This document shows, in pieces, positions 11,943 to 22,740 of a stretch of DNA of 64,000 bases; position 1 is the first letter of the stretch; every line of letters starts with the position of its first letter. The stretch covers positions 2,232,001 through 2,296,000 of the forward strand of contig JAGTJL010000004.1 in the NCBI GenBank assembly GCA_020746875.1, in the 5' to 3' direction. The notes under the pieces are model-generated. The model had not been told where the DNA came from and made no database searches. It saw nothing but the letters and a program-made list of their open reading frames with translations. The stretch is from Rhexocercosporidium sp. MPI-PUGE-AT-0058 (lineage: Eukaryota; Ascomycota; Leotiomycetes; Helotiales). Made by a program: the position numbers and the translations under genes.

Positions 11943-12119
11943 CGTTCTTAAAAACCCAGCTTTCCTCAGCTGAGGGGTCAGGCTGGGCTGGGCTATTCAC
12001 CTGTAAAGGGTTTAGCGGCGGCCTAAAGAGGTTTAGCGGACTATTCCGACCAATTAATACCCTGGCTTTTTTCCAAGCGGGTCAAAAAGCGCACGTGCCA
12101 GGCTAGGTTTTTGAGAACG
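11943..12119. mobile_element. MITE-like 177-bp element with 18-bp terminal inverted repeats
   Basis: CGTTCTTAAAAACCCAGC at 11943-11960 is the inverted counterpart of GCTAGGTTTTTGAGAACG at 12102-12119 (16 of 18 positions pair). The interior has no ORF and contains a CAGCTGAG palindrome and two copies of GTTTAGCGG. Its left end abuts the broken FMP42-like coding sequence. No clear target duplication is visible, so the MITE label rests on the inverted repeats alone. Confidence 0.55.
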
Positions 12120-12289
12120 TCTCCCAACCGTCAAGTTCACGTGATCTCGCGCTAGGGATTCTAAATCTGTTCCCATAACTTGTGCTAGCTAGGACTTATT
12201 CCTAGGCTGTTATCCCCGTCTGCCCGTCTTCTATACAGGGATATGTTCTTGTGTCTTGCTTTAGAGTATTTGACGTCGTTCTCTGGCTA

Positions 12290-12432
12290 TCTCCCTCTTG
12301 CCTTCACATCTTTTCTCTCCCATTTTCTCACACATCCCCTCACATATTCTCTCTCCCATCCTTCCTCTTATCCTCCCTCCCATTTTCTCACCCTCTTCTC
12401 ACCTCTCTCTCCAATCCCCCCCATTCCTTAAA
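12290..12432 (+). repeat. Pyrimidine-rich (CT) tract
   Basis: An almost continuous C/T tract with repeated CTCCCATTTTCTCAC-like units. CT-rich blocks like this are common just upstream of fungal transcription starts, so it may belong to the promoter of the weak ORF at 12568, or be a simple low-complexity tract. Confidence 0.6.
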
Positions 12433-12567
12433 CAAGACTCTTTTTCTCGTTTTTGCTCCAAATATCTATATTTAAGCTTTGCCAAGGGAAATAATAAACT
12501 ATAATCCGATCAGCTTGTGATAGCAACGGTTGGAGAACGGGCAATTTAGATTCAGACTGTCATTTTC

Positions 12568-12912
12568 ATGTGGAGCGGATGGATTTTTAGTATCAATGTC
12601 AACTTGGATATCGAGTTCAACTTGTCTATGAATATTAAGGGAAAACGAGTAAAGACAATCGACAAGTGGGAACAGAGGGGACCAGAAATTCAAATCAACG
12701 AACTAGATGATTGTATGAATGCATTTAATAAGGGTTGTGAAAGGATTGCGAGAGATCTATATACCAAACGGGAGAAGGGTGAACTTCAGAGTTTGCGTAT
12801 TCTAAGTGCCGCAGAGATTCTCGCTTGCGCTAGATTCTGTCTTGAGCGTCTTATAATACTGCCTGAAATCGTGCTTAAGAGCATTTGCACCCTGTCATTG
12901 TTGTCAGTATGA
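12568..12912 (+). CDS. Possible hypothetical ORF, 114 aa
   Basis: An open plus-strand frame from ATG, 130 bp downstream of the CT-rich tract. The first 80 residues are charged and helix-like ('IDKWEQRGPEIQINELDDCM'). It overlaps the last monooxygenase exon (12802-12891) on the opposite strand, so its C-terminal part at least is probably a shadow. No family was recognised and no intron is apparent. It could be a remnant exon or chance. Confidence 0.2.
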   Translation: MWSGWIFSINVNLDIEFNLSMNIKGKRVKTIDKWEQRGPEIQINELDDCMNAFNKGCERIARDLYTKREKGELQSLRILSAAEILACARFCLERLIILPEIVLKSICTLSLLSV

Positions 12913-14152
12913 TCAGGTAAAGGAAGAATATACACATACCCTCGCCATCTGAGCCAACCTTGCTGCTGCTTCGGGATCCTTTTTCGCATTCGCCGCTGCG
13001 TTCAGAAAGGGATCAAGCTCGAGAGCTCTGTCAGGCTCGGCCATCATCACTCTCTGGAGATTCGCGGTCGAGAGCTTGTCAACTTGCTCAATAAATATCC
13101 GGCGTCTGACCTCATCATACTTATCTAAAATACTCTCATCCGCCAGGCCATTATATATCCCAGAAAGACAGTCGTACAAGCCTCCAACATCAACAATTCC
13201 AGAAGTCAACCCGAACCCGCCAAATGGATTGCAGAGATGCGCTGCGTCAGCAACAAGGAGAAATCTGCCTACTCGAAACTTCTCAGCACATCTCTGATGC
13301 ACCCGGTATGGGCTGATATTGGCCACCTTGTACTGTTCCGGTCCAGGGTTGCCGGGCAGCATAGATCGATATCTCTCCTGTTGTCGCTCAATGCATTGTT
13401 CTCGAGTTAGCTCTCCATCCTCGCCATATGTAACACGCCAAAGGCCATATTTAGTGATGCGAGCTGCCATGAACCAATTTTGAGGATGAATCACGAAGTT
13501 AATATCGTCCCAACCGTGTGCGTCAAAGTCATAGTACACGTTACTGGCGATGAGCCATGGCTCCCAAGTCCGTCCAGGGAAGCTGTCCCCAAAGAGATTC
13601 TTCCGAATCGTACTGCTGGCTCCGTCGCTACCAACAATGTAGCTTGCTTCCAAAGTTTTGACACCATCGGGCGTTTGAACTTCCGCCCATGCTTTGTCGT
13701 CATCTTGGCCGGCCCTGGTGACTTTGCAATTGAAGTCTACCTTTGCAGTGGGATGCTGCCGAAGAGCGTCAAGCATGATATGAGCGACTCGATTTACTGG
13801 CAAACTAGTGACTCTCGAATGTAGCGGAATATGTTCTTGCTGTAGCTCAGCGATGATGTTGCCATCCTCCTTCCTCCAACAAAGGTCTTTTGGCAGAAAT
13901 CCCTCCGCTCGAATGGCCTCGAGGACCCCGGCACGTTCGAGCTCTTGAACACCTGCAGGACCGTAATGGGTTGCTCGAGGCTGGGCGTCGATTTCGGAGG
14001 TAGCCTCCAAAACATGTACCGGTATCTTTTCCTTTGACAGGAACAGCGCGAGAAGAAGTCCAGCAGGGCCAGCCCCGACTATGATAACCTATCGAATGTC
14101 AGCAGCGGCGTCATACACGAAATTGTCTACCAACTTTTTGCAAAGCTCCCAT
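12802..14152 (-). CDS. FAD-dependent monooxygenase (aromatic hydroxylase type)
   Basis: Model on the minus strand: exons 14152-14135, 14088-12940 and 12891-12802, giving 418 aa. Intron 1 (46 nt) has a GTTGGT donor, CTGAC branch site and TAG acceptor; intron 2 (48 nt) has GTATGT, CTGAC and CAG. The 18-nt first exon (MGALQK) leads directly into the dinucleotide-binding motif VIIVGAGPAG (G11, G13, G16), which is why I chose this start. The DG motif is 'VGSDGASS' (D161) and the FAD ribityl-binding GD-type motif is 'VADAAHLCNPFGGFGL' (D287). These three motifs define class A flavoprotein monooxygenases (FAD_binding_3, PheA/TfdB or salicylate-hydroxylase-like), which hydroxylate aromatic rings with NAD(P)H and O2. 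It is transcribed divergently from the NR-PKS over a shared 1.08-kb promoter, so it probably hydroxylates the PKS product. The frame is intact with no RIP stops. The substrate is unknown. Confidence 0.93.
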
Positions 14153-15236
14153 CTTTTTTGCTGTCGTCTCTTGATTGTCGAATCTCAGACTCGCTCAATC
14201 CGATTATGTCGATTGTTGTCGCTGAGTTTGACCTCAATGATGTATACAGAATACGTGCCTGGCAAATAGAGAGGCACGAACAGAGACTGCTTCAAGACAG
14301 TTTCATTTGACATGTGCTTATATGGCTTCATAGTCATATTAATTAAGGTTTGTGCCGTCGTAAAACAGAATTTGGAAACATTCGAGATATGTCATATTCG
14401 ACAGTTTGCGTTTGGCAGCTCACCCCACTCCACCCGCAGTTTTGCCGGAGGGAAAGGCAACTGCGCAGACATTCCAAACGAAAACGTCTCAGTGGGGGGG
14501 CTGTTCCAGGCGACGTGACTCGTCCCCCCTCAAACATCTCGGCTATCTTTTGCGCATACAAGACTTTCAGGGAATCATAATCTCATGAGTCGTCGCAAAT
14601 TCCAAAACAACAGACGATATTCCCCTACTCGAAGAATGCAGGTGAAGGGGAGTTCAGATGGTTGTGCAGTGTGTCATGCCTACGGTTTTAATATTCGTTA
14701 AGGTTTCCCTTAACCTCTATCCTGGACCAAACGACATATCCACATGGAAACACTTCCGGTGTATGATGATTATCCTTGCATCAATGATCCGATATCCCCA
14801 CTGGAGTGCTTACCGGGAGTTAGGTTGAGATACTTGGGTCTCGCACTGATCTAGGGGCGTATCCACCAGGCTGATAGTTCACACATAAGGTGAGAGGGAG
14901 ATCAAACAACAAACAACGAAGTCGGCTCCCACTGCTTGTCGCTGTAAACACTTCACGCATATACTGGATATGGCTGAGGACATATCATGACAAGATCTCG
15001 TCTTGACTCGCCATCGAACATTGAAACAAGACTTGGATATCAAACCGCTGTCAGACGCGTTTGGACAGATTTCAAGGATCTCCCTTCAGTCGATATTTGT
15101 ATCGTACTTTGGGATGATCGAGTCTAGAGAAGCTATAGACTTAAGGGCAAGTGCAGTATGAACTTAAAGACCATGAGTCTAAAGCAATTAGTTTAGATTT
15201 CCTCATCTCTCACACCTACTATCATCAACACTCATT
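14153..15236. promoter_or_regulatory. Divergent promoter between monooxygenase and NR-PKS
   Basis: This 1084-bp gap separates two start codons pointing away from each other, so it should hold both promoters. It contains a dyad CGCAGTT (14435-14441) / AACTGCG (14459-14465) with an inner GCC/GGC pair. C-rich and G-rich blocks flank it (CACCCCACTCC near 14421, GTGGGGGGG near 14492). A TATAGACTTAAG stretch lies near 15136, and a CT-rich leader (15200-15236) precedes the PKS ATG. The short ORFs inside it are not convincing genes. Confidence 0.65.
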
Positions 15237-18200
15237 ATGGCGCAACCAATGAGAGTCTTGCTCTTTGGGGACCAAACCGAAGATCCTCTGCCTACCATCA
15301 GAGAACTTTATTACCAATCACACAGATCCGTCTTTCTTTCACATTTCCTCAAGACCGCTGAAGATGCCGTGCATCAATTGGCTTGTGACCTTCCTAGTGC
15401 CCAGCAAAGACGGCTTCGATTCTCCTCGTTCTGCTTATTGGCAGAAACTATGCTCGAAAATACCCATCCAGATGTCGTTTTGAGAACACTTTTATTGTGT
15501 GTAGCACAACTTGGAGATTTAATACTGTAAGTTATGATACACACTCCCAGAGGTCCCATGAGATGCTAAGCACTTCAGTAACCTGGAACGAGATCCAACA
15601 TTACTTGATCACGCGTCATCATCCCGAACAATCGTGTTAGGTTATTGTAGTGGACTCCTGCCAGCTGCAGCGGCGGCTACGACCAATTCTATGGTTGAGC
15701 TTCTTGCTATCGCCCCCGAGATAGTAGCAACATCCGTAAGATTGGGACTAGAAGTACAACGTCGATCGACCCTGTTGGAAGATTGCCAAGAGAGTTGGGC
15801 AAGAGTTGTGACCGGCATTTCCAGTGCTACTCTACGGAAACACCTGGAAGAGTTTCATGACGGCAATGTAATGATGCTTTCTTTCAAAATGATCACCGCT
15901 AACTTGAATAGACGATTTCAAATCAGAAGAGAGTGTATATCAGTTCGATGTCTGAATCTGCAATCACCATCAGCGGCCCTCCTTCTTCGCTGCACTCATT
16001 CTTGTCATCCGAGCCAGTGAAGAATCTCACAACGATACCACTTCCTATCACAGCAGCTTTCCACGCTGATCATCTTCTCTTCGAATCCGAAAGAATAATT
16101 CCACCAGGATCGGCGCCCAAGGACCTCCACCCTGGATGCCTCCGCATCATTTCACCACACTCCGGCTCACCGTACGATTTCCAAAATCAAGCAGAACTCA
16201 ATTCTGCTATCATTGATGATATTATGAAGAATCCGATAAACAACATACTTACACAGGAGAGTCTCCTGTCGATACTTGATGACAAGAGTGTCATGATCAC
16301 CTCCATTGGTTCAAACAATACAACAAAGCGCCTGACAAAGTGCTTGAAAGATGCAAACATTAATTTCGAGGCGACAAGTTCACAACAGAACACCAAACTA
16401 TGCAATTCTTCCGCAGGCGGAGACATTGCTATTGTTGGAATGGCAGGGCGGTTTCCAGGGGCCGAAAGCCTGGAGGAGTTTTGGAAGGTATTGGATAGTG
16501 GACTTGATCTCCACAGAGAAGTATGAGCTCTTCCATTCTAACATGGGCTCCATCACTGACAACAGATAGATTCCAGGAGACAGGTTTAATGTAAAAACTC
16601 ATTACGACCCAACAAGAAAATTGGCGAATTCTACCTCAACGCCATATGGTTGCTTTATCGATCGACCAGGAATGTTTGATGCTCGGCTCTTCAACATGTC
16701 GCCTCGAGAGGCTGCTCAAACAGACCCGGGACAGAGACTTCTCCTCATGTCAACATACGAAGCCCTGGAGATGGCGGGCTACACTCAAGAGCACGATATG
16801 GAGGACCGAGACCTGAATGTTGGGACTTACTTCGGTCAGACCATCGACGATTGGAAGGAAAACAATGCCGCTGAAGATGTCGACATGTATTATGTGACCG
16901 GAGGAATTCGAGCTTTCAGTGCTGGGCGGGTCAATTATCACTTCAAATGGGAAGGCCCGTCATACAGTGTTGATAGCGCTTGCTCATCCAGCTTGCTGGC
17001 CGTTCAGCTGGCCTGTTCTGCGCTCCAGGCACGTGAGTGCAATATGGCAGTCGCAGGAGGATCGAATATTTTAACTGGTTGCAATATGTACGCTGGTCTC
17101 AGTCGTGGCAGTTTTCTCTCGCCCACCGGATCCTGCAAAACATTCGATGCCTCCGCAGATGGTTACTGTCGTGGCGAAGGTGTTGGTGTGATCATCTTGA
17201 AGAGATTGGAAGACGCAGTGGCGAATCGAGATAATATACTTGCTGTTGTCAAGGCTGTCGCCACAAATCACTCTGCTCAAGCGGTATCCATTACGCATCC
17301 TCACGTTGAGACTCAGGCGAAACTGTTTCGAGAAGTGCTGATACAAGCGTCTGTGGAACCGGAAGATATAGATTATGTCGAACTGCATGGAACTGGAACA
17401 CAGGCTGGCGATGCTGCGGAGTCGAAGTCAATGATGAGTGTTTTGGCGAAGACGCCTCGATCTCGGCCCTTGACTATCGGCTCTATAAAGCCCAACATTG
17501 GACATGGGGAAGCTGTAAGTAGTGGACTTCGATATTGGAAACTGTGCTAACATTCCCAGGCTGCTGGTATATCATCTTTGATCAAAACGCTCCTGATGCT
17601 TAAGAAGGAGCAAGTCGTGCCACACATCGGTGTCACGGGTCAAATGAATCCAAAACTTCCCGACTTTTCGAAATACAATGTTCACATTGCATCCTCCCAA
17701 AAGCTCTCAAGACAGCGAACGAGAAGAGTATTGCTGAACAACTTTAGTGCAGCCGTAAGTCACGCCAGCGTGTTGACGGAAGTGATTTCACTGACGCAGA
17801 GAAGGGTGGCAACACAAGCATAGTTCTTGAAGATGGCCCAAGTACGCAAATAATTGGAGCGGACACCAGAACAGCCCATATTGTTGCCGTCTCTGCGAAG
17901 ACTCCGTTCTCCCTGAGAGAAAATGTCTCCCGCTTAAGGAATCTCCTCGATTCCTCCAATTTCTCTCTACCTGATATCGCCTACACCTCAACCGCTCGAA
18001 GAATGCACCATCCCCTTCGGAAGTCGTACGCTGTGAAAGATATTGGAGAACTGTGCAAGGCAATGGACAAGGACATCAATACATGGGAAGAACCGAAATC
18101 GTCGAACGACACCATTAAAGTTTCTTTCACGTTTCCTGGCCAAGGAGCAGCAATAATGGGAGTTGCAAAGAACTTGTACGACACCTGTCAATTCTTCCGC

Positions 18201-21200
18201 GATCAAATTGGAGAATGTGAGCTCTTATGCATCCAGCAGAAATTGCCTTCCTTCCTGGACGTCTTGACAGGAGGTGCCAAGGAGAGTCTGAGCCCTGCGC
18301 GGAATCAACTCTGTCTTGTTGCAGTGGAGGTCTCGCTTGCTCGGCTCTGGCAATCATGGGGCATTGTTCCCAGCGTTGTTATTGGTCATAGTTTAGGAGA
18401 GTATGCTGCGCTATGCATTGCTGGCGTTATCTCCACTAGCGACATGGTTTACTTGGTGGCAAAAAGAGCGGAACAGATGCAGATCAATTGTGTTCCGTTT
18501 ACGCACTCAATGCTTTCAATCAGACTACCAGCGGACTCAGTCAGAGAATCCCTTGCGGGCTGCCGATCTACTGGCTTGGAAGTTGCATGCATCAATGGAC
18601 CTAACTCCACGGTCGTCAGTGGACCTTCTGAAGAGGTTACCAAGCTGCAGCAAGAGTTTGAGGTCCAAGGTGTTATCACTAAGTTCCTCGAAGTTCCCTA
18701 TTCCTTTCACTCTAAGCAGATGGAACCAATCTTGCCCCCGTTTCTTAAGATCGCAAACGGGATCAACTTCGCAAAACCAAAAATTCCAGTGGCCTCGACA
18801 CTACTCGGAGAAGTTGTTAGCGAAGCTGGAGTGTTTGGAGCTGAATATCTATGTCGCCAAGCCAGAGAATCTGTGAACTTTCCAGCAGCGCTGAATTCCT
18901 GCGTCACTAATGGCCTCGTTAATGATCGAACACTCTGGATGGAATGTGGCCCAGGAGCAACCTGCTTATCCTTTGTCAAAGCATCATTGAATACGCCTCT
19001 CGAGAACTCACTCACCACCCTCGAGCCTAACAAAGACTGCTGGGTCACGATCTCCAAGAACCTAGCGCGAAGCTACCAAAAGGGATGTCATGTCAAGTGG
19101 ACCGAGTTTCACAAGGAGCATAAGCATGCTCTTCAATTGGCCGAGCTTCCATTATACGGCTTCGATGCGAAGGTTTACTGGCTGGATTACCGAAGTCGAT
19201 TAGACGCACCTCAACATTCCCAAACGCCACAGTTTGCGCCGGTTTTCTCTTCAACATGCTTGCAACGGATTGAGGAACAGTCATTCCTCTCAACTGATGC
19301 ACGAGTCATCTTCAAAAGTGACTTCAGCTGTCCGGAACTTTCTCACATGGCGCGCGGTCATGTTGTCTGTGGCGTTGGGCTTTGTCCTAGGTATGCACTT
19401 TATGTCTCCCTTGAACAGGCGTATTCTAATATTTGCAGCTCAATATACGCCGAAATGGCATTCACGGCTGCTAGGTATATTTTTCGTCAACAAGATACGT
19501 CATTAACAACCCCACCAATGGATCTTTCAAACATGGAAATATTCAGCCCTTTCATGGTCAAGCAAGACATGCAGACGCAGATCTTCAGGGTCACCGCCAC
19601 GCAGTCTTCTTCCGAGTTAGTCAAGATATTTTTCCATTCGCAAACTGGAACGGAGTGGAAAGAACATGCCAGATGCCAGGTCTCACTTTGCGATGGCGTA
19701 AAGATGATGGAACATTGGAACAGCACTGCTTATCTCATTCGAGCTAGGAGCAAAGAGCTACAAGAAAAAGCACGGAGCGGTAATGACAATGTTGACAACA
19801 TTTCACGGAAGATGGCATACAGGCTATTCAACACAGTGGTTGACTACTCTGACGAATACCAAGCCTTGAAAGAGACTTTTATGAGTGATGATATTCCAGA
19901 AGCATCCGCTATCCTCAAGTTCAGAACGTCGACTGACGACGGAGTCTTTACCCACAGCCCCTATTGGATCGACAGTCTTGCGCAAATTGGCGGGTTCTGC
20001 TTGAACGTGAACCCACCAAGCGGTCAAGATGACGTCTATATTTCTCATGGGTGGAAGAGCATGAAGATCCTCGGTCAATTGTCAGAAAACGAACAATACC
20101 AAACCTATGTCAGGATGCAATCGACTTCTGAAAGAGGTGTTTATGCTGGCAATGTTTACATGTTCAATGAGCATGAGGTTGTGGCTGTCGTCGCTGGTTT
20201 GAAATTCAAGCAAATGAAACGTACTTTGCTCCACACACTGCTTGGAGTCAGTTCCAACATCAAGCGCGCCAGTGTAGTTCAGCCTCAGAATACCGAGGCA
20301 CCCAGGGGCCGGATGGTTGCTGCACTTCTACCTCCTAATGTCATGGAGACTATTCTCTCAGAAGCAGGACTCGAACGGTCTGAGCTCTCTGACGATACAC
20401 AGTGGTCAGATCTTGGCATCGATTCCATTTTAACAATTTCTATCTTGCAGCGATTGCGCACGTTGACACCGATGGAGCTTCCCAGCTCTTTATTCTCTAC
20501 ATATCCCACGGTCGGCGAGCTTGAGCAATATTTCCAGCCACAAGTTCAAGCTCTTGCGCCGCACAAACTTGCTACTCTGAAATCGGAAGAGTCAAGGTCG
20601 CGAGCGTCGAGTGCATCTACAGTGCGAAGCGTTTTCTCGGATGCTTCATCTCTGGGTGCTTGCTCTTCAATCAATATCCACACACCGCCCTGCGATGATA
20701 TTGAAGATATTTTAAAGTCGATTATCATTGAGGAAGTGGGTATCCAGCCAAGTGAAGCGCATCCGACAGCCCAGTTCTCGGATCTCGGTCTTGACTCACT
20801 CTTAAGCATAGCTGTTCTCGGCTCCCTTCGAGAACTGACAGGTGTGAGCCTTCCATCATCCTTCTTCTCTGAGTACCAGACATTTGGGGATCTTCGAAAA
20901 TACAGCCAGACACACGTACCTGAGTTGAAAGCTGCGGCTACGAAGCTTCTGTCGCCTTTCAAAAGCAAATCCATTCTCCTCCAGGGTATTCCTTCCCCCG
21001 GATCGACGGCAGTCTTTCTTCTCCCAGATGGTTCAGGGTCAGCACTTTCCTATATTGATCTTCCACCAATCTCAAAGTCCCTACCTGTCTACGCTCTCTT
21101 CTCCCCATTCTACAAATGCGCTGAGAGCTACACCCTACCATTCGAGACCGTCGCTTCCATCTTCATCGAAGAGATCCGAAGACTCCAACCTCATGGCCCC

Positions 21201-21776
21201 TATCTCTTAGTAGGCTGGTCTATGGGCGGAATATTCGCCTACGAAGTTGCACATCAGCTCTTGGAAGCAGGCGAGAAAATCCAAATGCTCATGTTCATCG
21301 ACAGTCCATGTCCGCACACCCTTCCGCCGCTTCCGGCTCCGACTCTTGATATCCTCGAGAACGCAGGCTTGTTTGACGGAATGGACAAAAGTGGCAAAGG
21401 TATCCCAGAGGAAACGAGACAGCATTTCCTAGCTAGTGTGAGAGCGCTGGAGCATTTCGAGCCGGTTCCTCTAGCTAAGGATGCGAAGATCGAGAATGTG
21501 GTTGCTGTCTGGGCTAAAGATGGCATGCTGGAGGGTTTGAGCGAAGAGAAGAAAATTGGTGTGAACTTGAGTGACGATGACATTGCTAACGAAGCTCGGA
21601 ATTGGCTTTTTGGAGTGAGAAGTGACTATGGGCCAGCGGGATGGGACAAGTTGGTGGGACGGAAGGTGGAATGCAGTGTGGTGAGCGGAAACCATTTTTC
21701 GGTTATGAAGGCACCGCACATGAATATCGTTGGTGATGTGCTTAAAGTGCATTTACAAAAGGCGTTGAGTTGTTAG
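15237..21776 (+). CDS. Non-reducing polyketide synthase, SAT-KS-AT-PT-ACP-ACP-TE
   Basis: Seven exons: 15237-15526, 15579-15867, 15912-16520, 16570-17514, 17560-17754, 17802-19390 and 19439-21776; 2084 aa. Introns are 44-52 nt. The fifth uses a GAG acceptor (17799-17801), needed to hold frame; the sixth (19391-19438, 48 nt) has no stop and is easily missed. Domains: SAT with GYCSG (C120) and 'FHADHL' (H244); KS with 'DSACSSS' (C534), H669 in HGTGTQ and H708 in NIGHGEA; AT with GHSLGE (S973); PT with 'GHVVCGVGLCPSS' (H1296) and 'YWIDSLAQIGG' (D1484). Two ACPs follow (LGIDS, S1635; LGLDS, S1759), joined by a Ser-rich linker, then a thioesterase/Claisen cyclase with GWSMGG (S1900) and GNHFS (H2058). 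All catalytic residues are present. The family condenses acyl starter and malonyl units and cyclises them to aromatic products. No methyltransferase, reductive or reductase domain is seen. Length and layout match NR-PKSs; the product is not assigned. Confidence 0.97.
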
Positions 21777-22740
21777 ATGTCTGTATTTGGAGCTGGACTT
21801 TGTCTTAGAAAAGGGCTTGAGTCTTTGCACATTTTGGGCGTCTAGATGTTATTTATGACGGTTGAAAATATAGAACGCACTTTCTGTCCTCATAATTCTA
21901 AGATTTTCTGCGTGTAGTGCAAGTATTGACTTATTGATATCCCGCCTAACGAACTCACCTGATTAATCTGCTGTCAGAAATATTTCCACTTTTGCACAGT
22001 GCCTGTTGAATCAACCTTTAGTACCATGACTTCAGTCTTTCACCTCCAACAAATAATGTACAGTATTTACTCTTCACCGATGATCGACTTACAAACCTCC
22101 AAAATATCTGCATGTCTATTAAAACTCCTTCGTACAACATTGCCCATTCTTTCACAAACGATACCTGTCCGTCGAGAAGCAATGATTACAAATATTAATA
22201 CCTCTAATAAGTTTTGAGTCACCCCACGTATCATGCGCTACAGACATGAAATAAAACATGTTTGACCTCCCGCCGAAACAGAATTAAAGTGTAATCTGAC
22301 TTGTCTGATCTTCAGATGGCATAACTAGGGGCTTTAGCGAGATCCAAACCACAGTCTCGCGCCATACTTGTTTGATCTTCAGGTGGCATAACTTAGGGGC
22401 TTTAGCGAGATCCCAAACCACAGTCTCGCGCCAAGATCCGCTTCTAGGGTATTGTATTCTGGAATCTTTTGACGTTTTGGACGATCGTTGTGGAACTATT
22501 TTCTGCAAGTGTATGCCTTACTTTGGCTAAAAAAAAGCTTAGCTGCATTGTGGGAGCCGATTGTCGACCAAGGTTGTGTTGTCCTTCGACTTCCTTCTTT
22601 GGCAGTCCTGCTTCGTATGAGCACATTGTATTCTCAACTTCGGGCCTTCAATCTTACCACAACAGCATTTTGAGCGGGGTGCTTATTGACTACCGCCTCC
22701 CAAGCTCATACGGGCATTTCCTTCCGTCTCGAAATTCACA
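21777..22740. promoter_or_regulatory. Intergenic region: PKS 3' flank and MFS promoter
   Basis: No gene is seen in this 964-bp gap. The first part is AT-rich and presumably holds the PKS 3' UTR and polyadenylation signals. The second part contains the tandem repeat at 22306-22433 and the leader ending TTCACA before the MFS ATG. Short ORFs near 22470-22870 overlap the MFS start in other frames and are treated as chance. Confidence 0.6.
22306..22433 (+). repeat. Two-copy tandem repeat with embedded dyad, upstream of the MFS gene
   Basis: Copy 1 is 22306-22364 and copy 2 is 22373-22433, with a period near 68 bp and only a few differences. Both share TGATCTTCAG, GGCATAACT, GGGGCTTTAGCGAGATC and CACAGTCTCGCGCCA. 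Each copy holds an inverted pair GCGAGA / TCTCGC spaced by about 12-13 bp. Duplicated dyads in a fungal promoter are compatible with a regulator site, but no known motif is claimed. Confidence 0.8.

Noticed and set aside
13480..13824. 114-aa plus-strand ORF inside the monooxygenase
   Set aside because: It lies antisense to a well-supported exon and has no recognisable family; a shadow frame.
14081..14320. Monooxygenase start at the ATG near 14311
   Set aside because: Its frame closes before the GAGPAG motif without a good donor. The 18-nt exon at 14152-14135 joins in phase with a 46-nt intron that has a branch site.
18403..18876. 157-aa ORF in another frame of the PKS
   Set aside because: It overlaps the AT domain coding sequence; a shadow frame.
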